Counted from the stretch's first letter, positions 46,334 to 55,123 are shown. The stretch: 64,000 bases of DNA from Marinomonas arctica (GCF_003259225.1 NZ_QHJF01000029.1:1-64000); one strand, 5' to 3'. Notes: generated by a model from the sequence alone, not told the origin. Program-made: numbers and translations.

Positions 46334-46435
46334 GACTCATGAAAGCCGAACTCGAATGGGATAAGAAACTCATTAGAAAAATATCAATACACCAACAGAC
46401 AAGAGATAGCTTTCGATTTCGGTCTTAGTCTTCGA
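46333..46435 (+). pseudogene. Decayed copy of the 3' end of lldD
   Basis: This stretch aligns without gaps to 38621-38723 over 103 bp: 24 bp identical (46333-46356), 60 bp with 42 matches, then 19 bp identical (46417-46435) around the stop codon. About 85 of 103 bases match by hand count. It still reads GLMKAELEWDKK...FRFRS-stop. It is the tail of an lldD paralogue or the second copy left by an insertion next to lldD. The two copies bracket the whole GH78-importer-LacI module. Confidence 0.85.
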
Positions 46436-46467
46436 ATATATTGATTAATAGATTTGCTCTGCGACTG

Positions 46468-46929
46468 CTACCGTGGAGCTAATCTTGGATCGATAGAGAA
46501 CGCGACTCGTTGAGCGATGGCTATAAATTCTCGGCATCGAGGGTGTTTAGGATTTAGTAACGCACAAAAGTCACCAGATATAACGCTGGGCACTAATAAA
46601 ACAAGACTTTCAGCATTCTCAAGCCATTCCGCCCCCATGTCAGCTAACTCTTGCGGTGCGGGATAATCTCTCCAATTTTCAGGGAGATCACGCTCTTGAA
46701 ACACCATAATCAGCTCTTCTGGAATATCGATAGATAACATCGCGTACTGATCTAAGGCTTTTGCATCAGTCAAATGTGCAATCGTTTCAAGTAGACAAAC
46801 AGACTTTGATTCACCTAAATAAACACAATCCACACCTTTTGGATTCCAGCGACCACCATAAGTTCTTGCACCATAACCATCAAACGCAGTATCAGCAAAC
46901 TCCATTTTGCACAAACGATAGAGCATCAT
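46468..46929 (-). CDS. RES-domain toxin
   Basis: This 153-residue protein belongs to the RES domain family (PF08808), whose members break down NAD+ in the host cell. The YRL start, the conserved RTYGGRWNPKGVDCVYLGES and the CLLETIAH stretch (Arg, Tyr and Glu residues of the active site) are visible. The first ATG (46929) shares its A with the antitoxin stop codon, and a second ATG follows at 46926. It is the downstream gene of the pair, matching the Xre-RES type II toxin-antitoxin order. Confidence 0.9.
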   Translation of the reverse strand: MMLYRLCKMEFADTAFDGYGARTYGGRWNPKGVDCVYLGESKSVCLLETIAHLTDAKALDQYAMLSIDIPEELIMVFQERDLPENWRDYPAPQELADMGAEWLENAESLVLLVPSVISGDFCALLNPKHPRCREFIAIAQRVAFSIDPRLAPR

Positions 46930-47375
46930 TAGATGACAACCCCATACTTAATTCGACCTATAAGATCTATCACCGCTTCTTGTCCTAGAGGATATTTGGC
47001 GTAATCAGCAGGGCTTATGCCACCGAGGGCAATTGCTGGTGTATTTAGCCAATTTTCTGCCTTTTGTTTATCTTGATCAAACAAATTTAGTGCGGCATCA
47101 ATGATTCGAGCGGCGTTATATACTTTTATCGCCGAAGCACCCGTCCATTTTGTACGTGCTCTTGTGTGACGGCTTAACGTCCCTCGGTCAATTCCTGCCA
47201 TTTTAATCACTGTGGCTTGCTTAATCTGAGCTTGTTTAACAATGCGTCCAATAACAGCAAAGTCAAATCCTTCTGCCAATTGACTTGACGCACTCACTGG
47301 ATCATTAGATAGCGCCAATGCAGATAAAAGCCCTACTTTTTCTTTCTTGCTGGGTTTAAACGCTCGAATTACCAT
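46929..47375 (-). CDS. Xre/MbcA/ParS-family antitoxin
   Basis: This 148-residue antitoxin has a HTH region (IVKQAQIKQATVIKMAGIDRGTLSRH, residues about 45-70) and the C-terminal toxin-binding DUF2384-like part (QDKQKAENWLNTPAIALGGISPADYA). GGISPADY matches the usual GGxxPxxL motif of this group. The ATG at 47375 has GGAGGTAGT before it, though the frame is open to 47435. It overlaps the RES toxin start by one base, as in many Xre-RES operons. Autoregulation at its own promoter is expected from the family. Confidence 0.88.
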   Translation of the reverse strand: MVIRAFKPSKKEKVGLLSALALSNDPVSASSQLAEGFDFAVIGRIVKQAQIKQATVIKMAGIDRGTLSRHTRARTKWTGASAIKVYNAARIIDAALNLFDQDKQKAENWLNTPAIALGGISPADYAKYPLGQEAVIDLIGRIKYGVVI

Positions 47376-47876
47376 ACTACCTCCAAATTCCGATGCCACT
47401 GCAACATTTATTGTAGCACTCGCCTCAAAATGCACAAAACTATACTTTTCTCTGATTATCCAATCTGATCAAATTGCAATTTTCCGCTCTGGGTAAAAAA
47501 ACTCAAAATTCGTTTGGTGTGACTTTTCCATCAACAAAACGATAGAACTGAGATTGCTAATGCCCCCACCCCAAGGGCGAGGTATCGGTGCATCATTCAA
47601 ACAATGCTAAATTTTGTTCATACGCCATTCCCTCAAAGCAGGGTACCGTAAAAAATAGCGAGTGAAAGTTGGATACGTTTTGTAGGTCGCGGCTTCAGCC
47701 CGACAAGACGAAATTTGTCGTCACAAGCTTTTTTGTCGGCCTAAAGGCACGACCTACAAGATCGACGAAAGTCGTTTAGTGACAACCTTCCGAGCGGGAA
47801 TGACAAGGCTGAGTTTTAGTTATTTACGCCGCAAGCGACGAGGAATTAAACCCGAATAAATTAATTTTAGCAAAAG
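47376..47876. other. 501-bp intergenic stretch with repeat-like sequence
   Basis: No gene is supported here. It holds the Xre-RES promoter region at the left and a REPIN-like inverted pair at 47680-47759. The GCCGCAAGCGACGAGGAATT segment near 47828 is also of a type often dispersed in marine gammaproteobacterial genomes, as far as I can recall. 47560-47660 includes CCCCACCCCAAGGG-like C-rich sequence of unknown role. Confidence 0.6.
47680..47759. repeat. REPIN-like inverted pair
   Basis: A 27-bp unit (47680-47706, TTGTAGGTCGCGGCTTC...) is followed by a near-complement (47733-47759), so the pair folds into a long hairpin. Each unit also contains an inner short palindrome, as in REP sequences that RAYT transposases mobilise. 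No RAYT gene is in the window. Confidence 0.75.
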
Positions 47877-49586
47877 CTACAACTCTCCAACCAAGTCTCG
47901 CCACTGTTGACGATAAAGATTCAGCAATGGTTTTATCTGTGCGTCGCACCAAGCTAGACTGAGGCGGCCTTTTAACTTTAAGCTTTTGTTAGACAGCAAG
48001 GCCGCGCCGCCGGAGGTGCCGGTGACATCGCGAGAAGCGTAGATTTCGTTTTGGCTGCGCATACAAGCCAATAAGGTGAGGAAGTTAATGTTATTACTGA
48101 ATGCGCCTTCGACGATTACGGTGTCACTGCTGTCCATCAGATCCAAACAATAATCTGTCATCAAGGCCACATACACATCCGCCAAAGCTGACTGCTGAGC
48201 GGGCATTAATTCCAAACCACGGTTAATAATACGCCCTTCGCAGCGGGCAAAGGGTCCGCCGCCTTTGGCAAAGGCAGGCATCGCTAAAATGCCGTGTTCG
48301 AGGATGAAGCTCACGTCACTCAAGGTGGCTTTGCTGTCGCTGCGCAGTTGCTCCCATTCACGTCCGCCCATAAAGCGAATTGTCGGTGTGGCACGGCCAA
48401 GGGCGTCCACATTGGCGAGCATGTCTTTGTCTTCTTGCAATGAATCCAGTTTACCATTGATGGTGGCAATGACAGTCCAAGTGCCGCTAGACACCACAGT
48501 GAGTTTTTCCATCGGCTGCCCGATATAAGGTACCAGCGAAGCGTTGGAATCGTGTATGCCATTGAAAATAACGCAACTTGCTGGCAAACCAAGTTCATTC
48601 GCTAATTCGGGCAAGATGGTACCCAGCTTCGCGCCAGTTTCCATCACCTCAGGAAATAATTCTGACCATTTTTGCTGTTCACACAAAGACGAAAATTGGC
48701 AGTTAGTCGGGTTCCAAAGATCGGTATGGCAACCTAACGAGGTCACTTCGGCGGCTTTGTTACCACTCAGTTTATAGCCCCAATATTGCGGATACAAAAG
48801 TAACGAGTCGACTCCTGAAAACTCACCTGAAAAGTGTTTTTGCTGCCAGAACAATTGCGCACCCAAGTTCAAGCCTTGCGGCAATCGTGGGCTAAAAGAC
48901 TCACTAAAATCTGGTCGTACTGCATCGTATTCGTCTTTACACTCTGATACGCCATCGTATTCGTAATCCAAAATCGGCAAGGCAAGTTCGTCGCCCTTCA
49001 TGCAGGCAATAGTCGCCCCATGTGTGGTAATCGCAATGCTGGCAATAAAATAGCGCTGGGCTAAATCGGCCAGCGTGTCTTTAATCCAGTGCCAAATAGA
49101 GTCCATAGCCACATGAGGATATGGCGGCGCATCCACGACACCATTAACACGTTTGGCGATATGCAATAAGGCACCGGTTTGCCCGTCCATCAGGCAAATT
49201 TTAATGTTAGTTTTACCAATGTCTAACACCGCTACCACACGCGTTTTATCAGGCTGCAACACATTAAAGCGAAACACCTCTTCCAAAGCATCGGCGACAG
49301 GTTCAAACGATGGCGTTTTGGTTTCCATGATGTCCGCCATATATTCCCACCAGCGCTGCATGACAGGATGAGCGGCTAAGGCTTTCGCATCCAGATCGTC
49401 TGCGTCAAAGGTGGCATACAGTCGGTTTGCGTTTGGATCACTCTCATTAGCATCCAAGTGAATATAATAATTGCGGATGCCATGTTGCTTAAGGTGCTCA
49501 GCAAGCTCTGGCCAGAGTTCATCATGACGCTTTTTATATTCGTCTTCACGACCTTTATATAGGTACATGACTGAGGCGTATCTCAT
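47877..49586 (-). CDS. rhaK: Fused L-rhamnose mutarotase-rhamnulose kinase (RhaU-RhaK)
   Basis: The 569-residue protein joins two enzymes. Residues 1 to about 105 match L-rhamnose mutarotase (RhaM/RhaU): MRYASVMYLYKGREDEYKK, with Tyr17 and His21 in the places of the catalytic Tyr/His pair, then HPVMQRWWEYMADIM. After a short linker, a FGGY-family kinase starts near residue 116 (VVAVLDIGKTNIKICLMD, ATP phosphate-binding), continues through GIHDSNASLVPY and SSGTW, and ends at 569. In rhizobia rhaU and rhaK are separate neighbours. It is the last gene of rhaSTPQ-rhaK and overlaps rhaQ by 4 bp. Confidence 0.9.
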   Translation of the reverse strand: MRYASVMYLYKGREDEYKKRHDELWPELAEHLKQHGIRNYYIHLDANESDPNANRLYATFDADDLDAKALAAHPVMQRWWEYMADIMETKTPSFEPVADALEEVFRFNVLQPDKTRVVAVLDIGKTNIKICLMDGQTGALLHIAKRVNGVVDAPPYPHVAMDSIWHWIKDTLADLAQRYFIASIAITTHGATIACMKGDELALPILDYEYDGVSECKDEYDAVRPDFSESFSPRLPQGLNLGAQLFWQQKHFSGEFSGVDSLLLYPQYWGYKLSGNKAAEVTSLGCHTDLWNPTNCQFSSLCEQQKWSELFPEVMETGAKLGTILPELANELGLPASCVIFNGIHDSNASLVPYIGQPMEKLTVVSSGTWTVIATINGKLDSLQEDKDMLANVDALGRATPTIRFMGGREWEQLRSDSKATLSDVSFILEHGILAMPAFAKGGGPFARCEGRIINRGLELMPAQQSALADVYVALMTDYCLDLMDSSDTVIVEGAFSNNINFLTLLACMRSQNEIYASRDVTGTSGGAALLSNKSLKLKGRLSLAWCDAQIKPLLNLYRQQWRDLVGEL

Positions 49587-50596
49587 AGCGCTTTTGCCTT
49601 GTTGCTTTTATTTTTATAGAAAGTGATCAGCACGGGTACACTCACGACCGTGATTAACATCACACCAACGATAATCGTCATAACGATGCCAGGAATATTC
49701 AGTAAGCCCATACCAAAGGTCACCAAGCCCATTAGAATCACCGCCAACACCACACCACCAATGGTGCCGCTGCCACCAAGAATACTCACGCCACCTAACA
49801 CCACCATGGTGATGATACTTAGCTCCCAACCCGTAGCAATACTTGGACGAGTGCTGCCCAAACGTGACGTAAGCAACACTGAGGCAATACCAGACATCAC
49901 GCCAACTAGGGTAAACAAAATCAAACGATGTTTGTTAACTTTAATACCTGAGTAATAAGACGCTGTGGGGTTATTGCCTATCGCATAGGTATAACGACCA
50001 AATTTAGTGCGATGCAATAGCCAATAAAACACCAAGGCAAAAAAGACAAACAACACCAACTCAAACGAAAACACCCAATAAACGTAGCCCTGACCGAAAA
50101 ACTCAAAACCAGCGGGATAATCACGCACCACCTGATCGCCCAATAAGACATAGCTGATACCGCGAAATAAACTCATGGTACCGATTGTCACCACAATAGA
50201 GGGAATTTTAAACCCTGTTACCAAAGCACCATTAAACAAACCACAGCCTGCACCAACCAAAACACCAACGCACGCCACCATATACACGGGTGCGCCCATT
50301 TGCGCCACTAGCCCCATCAACGTACTGGAAAGCGAAATTATCGCCGCCACAGAAATATCAATTTCTTTGGCGATAATCAGCATCGCCATCGGCAAAGCAA
50401 TAAGAGCCTTTTCGGTAAAGTTAAAAGTCGCATCCGATAAATTCCAAGGGTCTAAAAAATAAGGTGATAAATAGGAATTCATTACACACACTAAAACAAT
50501 GATCAATATTAGTAAGCTTTCCCACCGGAAAAACACTGGTAGTTTACTGGTTGACAACGCATCTGGTGTGGCTGATTTTTTTATTATTGTGTCCAT
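49583..50596 (-). CDS. rhaQ: Rhamnose ABC importer permease RhaQ
   Basis: This 337-residue inner-membrane permease is of the RbsC type (PF02653) with about nine or ten membrane segments. VVVLGGVSILGGSGTIGG is the typical C-terminal signature. The ATG at 50596 has GAAAGAGG before it; the open frame runs to 50641. It overlaps the kinase gene by 4 bp and follows rhaP in the same operon. Name taken from the rhizobial rhaRSTPQUK order. Confidence 0.9.
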   Translation of the reverse strand: MDTIIKKSATPDALSTSKLPVFFRWESLLILIIVLVCVMNSYLSPYFLDPWNLSDATFNFTEKALIALPMAMLIIAKEIDISVAAIISLSSTLMGLVAQMGAPVYMVACVGVLVGAGCGLFNGALVTGFKIPSIVVTIGTMSLFRGISYVLLGDQVVRDYPAGFEFFGQGYVYWVFSFELVLFVFFALVFYWLLHRTKFGRYTYAIGNNPTASYYSGIKVNKHRLILFTLVGVMSGIASVLLTSRLGSTRPSIATGWELSIITMVVLGGVSILGGSGTIGGVVLAVILMGLVTFGMGLLNIPGIVMTIIVGVMLITVVSVPVLITFYKNKSNKAKAL

Positions 50597-50612
50597 AAAA
50601 AGCCTCTTTCTC

Positions 50613-51620
50613 TTAATGTGATTGCGACGGAGCGGAGCCAACAGATGCCTCTGGCTTGCGAAGAATAATGCGTGCTTTGTCTTTGTCGGACGAGGCGTTC
50701 GCCACCACAGCGATAATAATCACCAGTCCAGAGATAGCCATTTGCCAAAAAGGCGATACGCCAATAATGGGCAAAGCGTTATTCACCACGCCAATAAACA
50801 AGGCGCCAATCACACAACCCACCACGGTTCCCAAACCACCAACGATACTAACACCGCCAATCACACACGCCGCGATCACTTGTAGCTCAAAGCCATTGGC
50901 GACATCCACGTAAGCCACAGCAAAACGCGACACCCACAAATAACCGCACAACCCTGCCAATGTGCCTGATACCAAAAAAGCATAAAACTGCACCTTGCCA
51001 ACATTCACACCAGAATAAAAAGCTGCCATCGGATTGCCGCCTGCGGAATAAAAATTGCGCCCCCATACACTGAATTTCATCGTCCAAAAGGCCAAAAGAA
51101 TGGTGATAATCGCCATCCAAGCTAATACCGGAATAGACAGAATTTCATATCGCGGCAAGCCAATGAAGGCCTCACTCATTTGGTGAGAATTCACCCATGC
51201 GCCGTCTGACAACAAAAAGGTCGCACCGCGATAAATACTCATAGTGCCCAGGGTAATTACAATAGAAGGCACTTTTAATAACCAAACAAACAAGCCATTA
51301 ATCGCCCCTAAAAACGCCCCAATCCCCAACGCGAGTAACATCAAAACAAACATATTCAAGGTCGGAAAATATTGATTCACCATGGCAACGACCATGCCGG
51401 TAAAAGCCACATTGGCCGCCACAGAAAGATCAATACAACGGGTTAAAATCACCAACATCTGCCCCAATGCCAACATGATCAAGATCGACGTATCGTTAAA
51501 AATACTGATGCTGTTAGACACACTAATGAAATCTGGACTGATCGTGCCCACCGCCAAAAACATCGCCAGCACAATCATGCTCAAAATGCCTTCGCGAGAA
51601 TAAATAAAGCGTCTCAACAT
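50613..51620 (-). CDS. rhaP: Rhamnose ABC importer permease RhaP
   Basis: This 335-residue RbsC-type permease forms the second half of the rhamnose channel. The signature ACVIGGVSIVGGLGTVVGC is present near residue 255, and multiple hydrophobic segments span the protein. Its start overlaps the rhaT gene by 7 bp, and rhaQ starts 16 bp downstream. It is one of two different permease genes, as in the rhizobial rhamnose importer, so the channel should be a heterodimer. Confidence 0.9.
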   Translation of the reverse strand: MLRRFIYSREGILSMIVLAMFLAVGTISPDFISVSNSISIFNDTSILIMLALGQMLVILTRCIDLSVAANVAFTGMVVAMVNQYFPTLNMFVLMLLALGIGAFLGAINGLFVWLLKVPSIVITLGTMSIYRGATFLLSDGAWVNSHQMSEAFIGLPRYEILSIPVLAWMAIITILLAFWTMKFSVWGRNFYSAGGNPMAAFYSGVNVGKVQFYAFLVSGTLAGLCGYLWVSRFAVAYVDVANGFELQVIAACVIGGVSIVGGLGTVVGCVIGALFIGVVNNALPIIGVSPFWQMAISGLVIIIAVVANASSDKDKARIILRKPEASVGSAPSQSH

Positions 51621-53128
51621 GTCACATGTCCTCCGGTCGCCAGAGAAACCACTTTTTCAGGTGTCGCATCAGCCCGTGACAACTCACTGACAATCAAGCC
51701 TTCGTTCATCACTAAGATTCGATCAGACATTCCCATAATTTCAGGCAATTCCGATGACACCATGATGACAGCCAAACCAGAATCCACCAATTCAGACATA
51801 AACTCATGTACTGCGGCTTTTGATCCAATATCAATGCCCTTTGTTGGCTCGTCCAAGATAATGACTTTGGGGTTGGTCGCGAGCCATTTAGCAATCACCA
51901 CTTTTTGCTGATTGCCACCGGATAGATTCATGACTTTTTCTTCCCAGCAAGAGGCTTTCACTTGTAAACGCTCACAATATTGGCGCGCTAGGGACATCTC
52001 ACTTTCTTGATCCAGATTACCGTGTTTTGCTAAACGGTCCATTTGCGGCAAACTGATGTTTTGATAAATGGGCAACTCCAACACAATCCCTTGCTTCTGA
52101 CGTTCCTCCGGTACATAGACAATGCCGTTCTCTATCGCGTCTTTTGGTGAGTGAATGATCACCTCTTTGCCATTCATTTTTACCGTGCCAGTCACGTGGT
52201 CCGTGGTGCCAAACAAAGCCTGCATCACCTCCGTTCTGCCTGAACCCACCAGACCATAAACGCCAAGGATCTCACCTTTTTTCAAACTAAAACTGATGTT
52301 AGCGAACTCCGTTGTGTGACATAGGTTACTGACTTCTAATAATGTCTCACCAATTTCCACGTCTTTTTTGGGATACGTGGCGGCTATGCTTCGCGCCACC
52401 ATCATTTCCACCAGCTGACCTTCATTAGTGTCTTTGATAAAGCCTTCCCCCACATAACAACCATCACGGAATACGGTGTAACGATCCGCCAAGGCAAAAA
52501 TTTCATCGAACTTATGGGTAATAAAGAGAATCGCTTTGCCTTGTTGCTTGAGTGTATTAACGAGTTCGTAGAGTTCATGAATTTCATGGTGAGACAGAGC
52601 GGCTGTAGGCTCGTCTAAAATCACCACTTTCGCGTCAACGGACAAAGCTCGCGCAATGCCAACCATGTGTTTTTGACCGATACTTAATTCACGTAAAATT
52701 TGATTAGGGTCCATGTGCGCGTTAATGGATGACAAAATGTCTTGAGAACGCGTCACCATAGCCGACCAATCTATAGAAAAATACTTGGTCATCGGGCCCT
52801 TTTTCATTGGATAGTTGCCCAAAAAAATATTTTCCGCCACCGTCAGATCATCAAATAACACGGTTTCCTGATGAATCGCAGTGATACCTAAGGCATGGGA
52901 ATCATGAGGCGAATGAAACTGCACAGGTTTGCCGTTAAAAATAATGTCTCCACCATCCGGTTGATAAATGCCAGTCATGGTTTTAACTAGAGTAGATTTG
53001 CCTGCGCCATTTTCACCAAGTAACGCCGTCACTTGGCCCGGATATAGATGCAAATCGACACCGTCCAGCGCTTTGACACCGGGAAATACCTTGCTTACCT
53101 TTTTTAAACTGAAAATTGCCTTGTTCAT
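51614..53128 (-). CDS. rhaT: Rhamnose ABC importer ATPase RhaT (double NBD)
   Basis: This 504-residue protein holds two ATPase domains in tandem, as in RbsA/XylG. The first has Walker A GENGAGKST and Walker B KVVILDEPTAALS; the second has the degenerate Walker A GLVGSGRTE and signature NLSGGNQQKVVIAKWL with Walker B KVIILDEPTKGID. It couples ATP hydrolysis to rhamnose uptake. Despite the shared name it is unrelated to the E. coli proton symporter RhaT. The gene lies between rhaS and rhaP. Confidence 0.92.
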   Translation of the reverse strand: MNKAIFSLKKVSKVFPGVKALDGVDLHLYPGQVTALLGENGAGKSTLVKTMTGIYQPDGGDIIFNGKPVQFHSPHDSHALGITAIHQETVLFDDLTVAENIFLGNYPMKKGPMTKYFSIDWSAMVTRSQDILSSINAHMDPNQILRELSIGQKHMVGIARALSVDAKVVILDEPTAALSHHEIHELYELVNTLKQQGKAILFITHKFDEIFALADRYTVFRDGCYVGEGFIKDTNEGQLVEMMVARSIAATYPKKDVEIGETLLEVSNLCHTTEFANISFSLKKGEILGVYGLVGSGRTEVMQALFGTTDHVTGTVKMNGKEVIIHSPKDAIENGIVYVPEERQKQGIVLELPIYQNISLPQMDRLAKHGNLDQESEMSLARQYCERLQVKASCWEEKVMNLSGGNQQKVVIAKWLATNPKVIILDEPTKGIDIGSKAAVHEFMSELVDSGLAVIMVSSELPEIMGMSDRILVMNEGLIVSELSRADATPEKVVSLATGGHVTC

Positions 53129-53177
53129 AACGGTAGCTCTTATTGTTATTGATTCATTATGAAATTATTGAGCGAGC

Positions 53178-53276
53178 AAAACCCCACCCTAGCCCTCCCC
53201 TTCAAAAGATACAAGGGGAGGGAATATAAGCTCTTAACTCCTCCCCCAGCGAAGGGGGAGGTTGGGAGAGGGTTAA
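53178..53276. repeat. GC-rich palindromic element between rhaS and rhaT
   Basis: Two hairpins occur side by side: CCCTCCCCTT / AAGGGGAGGG (53193-53222) and CCTCCCCC / GGGGGAGG (53240-53261). The outer arms (AACCC... and ...GGGTT) are also partly complementary (14 of 21). It lies within a coding operon, after rhaS on the minus strand, and could act as a REP-like stabiliser or attenuator. Its sequence is of a type that recurs as dispersed repeats. Confidence 0.7.
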
Positions 53277-53282
53277 TAGCAA

Positions 53283-54278
53283 CTAAAAAATGGAAGAGAA
53301 TTCGTCGACGTTGGACTCATCATAAACAAACGGCTTCGCCATCGCGCCGTCACCATTTTCGTCAACTTGCAATGTTCCCATACGGCCCATTGGAATCTCG
53401 GTTTTCGTGCCTTTGCCTTTAACAAGGTTATAAGCCAGCATGGTCGCTGAGTAACCAAGGTCTATTGGGTTCCAGATAGCAAAGCTATGAATCGCACCGC
53501 TGTGCACATGACCCGCTAATTCAGAAGGAAGACCCAAACCGGTCACATAAACTTTGCCCGTTAAGCCCAAATCACTTACGGCTTGTGCAGCCGCCAAAAT
53601 ACCAACCGTGGTAGGTGCCACGATCACATCTAGATCAGGATGATTTTTGATCAAAGCGGTCGCTTCACGGAAGCTCTTATCCGCAAGGTCATCACCATAG
53701 ACAGTATCGACAAGTTTTAGATTAGGGAATTGGCTAAGGGAGTTTTTCATCTCACCAATCCAAATATTTTGGTTGGTCGAGGTTGGTGTTGCGCTCAGGA
53801 TGGCAAACGTACCGGAGGTTTTACCTTTGGCTTTAATCGCATCCGCAGCGAGCTGTACGTTCATTTCGCCAATCAGGCTATTACTAGAAGGGTTTAAGTG
53901 GATTTGGCGGCCTTCTTTGCCAACACCAGAGTCCCAAGAAATCACTTTAATGCCGCGCTGTTGCGCTTTTTTTAAAGCAGGAACCAAGGCATCTGCATCA
54001 TTGGCCGATACGGCAATCGCATCGACACGCTGCGCGATCAGTGAATTGATGATTTCAATCTGACCTTCCGCAGTGGTTGACGTAGGACCTGTGTAAATAA
54101 TCTCTACGTCACCGAGCTCTTTTTTGGCTTCTTCTGCACCACGATACGCCGCTTCAAAAAAACCAATGCCCAAAGCCTTCACCAATAACGCGACTCGAAC
54201 CTGCTCCGCGGCATAGGCACCAGAAGCAAACAAAGTAGCAGACGCCAACACACAAGCTGTGATGAGTTTATTTTTCAT
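53283..54278 (-). CDS. rhaS: Rhamnose ABC importer, periplasmic binding protein RhaS
   Basis: This 331-residue protein has a signal peptide (residues about 1-24, ending in AYA) and the ribose-binding-protein fold (Peripla_BP_4) with VDAIAVSANDADALVPALKKA and ISWDSGVGKEGR. It should capture L-rhamnose for RhaTPQ. The ATG at 54278 has TTGGAGATAAT before it; the frame is open to 54377, which overlaps the rhaR end. First transport gene of the operon. The name follows the rhizobial locus, not E. coli RhaS. Confidence 0.9.
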   Translation of the reverse strand: MKNKLITACVLASATLFASGAYAAEQVRVALLVKALGIGFFEAAYRGAEEAKKELGDVEIIYTGPTSTTAEGQIEIINSLIAQRVDAIAVSANDADALVPALKKAQQRGIKVISWDSGVGKEGRQIHLNPSSNSLIGEMNVQLAADAIKAKGKTSGTFAILSATPTSTNQNIWIGEMKNSLSQFPNLKLVDTVYGDDLADKSFREATALIKNHPDLDVIVAPTTVGILAAAQAVSDLGLTGKVYVTGLGLPSELAGHVHSGAIHSFAIWNPIDLGYSATMLAYNLVKGKGTKTEIPMGRMGTLQVDENGDGAMAKPFVYDESNVDEFSSIF

Positions 54279-54340
54279 AATTATCTCCAAGAGCGCGCTC
54301 ATCATCACACAACGAGATGTTGTCTTATCCGAGACGCGGT

Positions 54341-55123
54341 TTATTGTTTTTGTTTTTCCACTATGATCAAACGACACCCTGCCGACTTAATCACTTCTTT
54401 ACTCTTGTTATCTATTCCATCGTCCGTAATGACGATGTCTATCTGTGACAAAGGACAAATGATCATACTTGATCGGTTTTGAAACTTTGTACTATCAACC
54501 AAAAGCACCCGCTGATCGGCTCGATTTATCAGTTTCATTACCGCTTGTACAATCTGTGGATCTGTCTCCATCACACCGTGAGAATTCACCCCGTATGCAC
54601 CAATAAAAAGAATGTCAGCGTAAGTGTGATTAGCAATATCATTCGGGAACGGACTCAATATAATGTTCTGCTCCCGATGAATTTTGCCGCTCGGCACGGT
54701 CACACTGCACTTGCTCTTTTTGATCAATTGATCGGCAATAGAGAAGGAGTTAGTCAGGACTTGTAGCTTTAAGCTACGCATGTACTCAGACATAGCCGAT
54801 GTGGTTGTGCCACCGCTGATCATGATCGACATATTGTCTGACAATAAATCCACTGCGGCTTTCGCTATACCCCGCTTTACATCCGTATTAATCGTCTGAT
54901 TGACGGAGTAAGGTCGCCCCAACAAACTGGCATCAGACGGTGGATTGATGGCTTCCGCCCCACCCCGTACACGACGCAGTTTTCCCTCTTTGTCCAAAAA
55001 ACCAATGTCTCTTCGTATTGTGGCTTCAGACGCACCTAATACATCTACTAAATGCGCTACCGTGACAATAGGTCGAGTCTCGACTTCTGATAGGATCACT
55101 CTGTGCCTTTCAATTTCGTGCAT
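54341..55123 (-). CDS. rhaR: DeoR-family regulator of rhamnose genes RhaR
   Basis: This 260-residue repressor has a DeoR-type winged HTH (residues about 5-55; ATIRRDIGFLDKEGKLRRVRGG) and the sugar-phosphate-binding DeoRC domain (ISGGTTTSAMSEY, GAYGVN). In Rhizobium the DeoR-type RhaR negatively controls rhaDI and rhaSTPQUK from the same place, divergent from rhaD. Effector is probably rhamnulose or its phosphate; this is an inference. The ATG at 55123 lies 36 bp from an inverted-repeat operator candidate. Confidence 0.9.
   Translation of the reverse strand: MHEIERHRVILSEVETRPIVTVAHLVDVLGASEATIRRDIGFLDKEGKLRRVRGGAEAINPPSDASLLGRPYSVNQTINTDVKRGIAKAAVDLLSDNMSIMISGGTTTSAMSEYMRSLKLQVLTNSFSIADQLIKKSKCSVTVPSGKIHREQNIILSPFPNDIANHTYADILFIGAYGVNSHGVMETDPQIVQAVMKLINRADQRVLLVDSTKFQNRSSMIICPLSQIDIVITDDGIDNKSKEVIKSAGCRLIIVEKQKQ

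Noticed and set aside
37568-46435. Mobile island with attachment sites
   Set aside because: Only the duplicated lldD end supports it. There is no integrase, tRNA, transposase or composition shift I could point to, so I report the duplication but do not call an integrative element.
47821-47880. Start of an RNA gene in the intergenic DNA
   Set aside because: The CGCAAGCGACGAGG-type sequence resembles dispersed repeats, with no promoter or terminator that would define an RNA.
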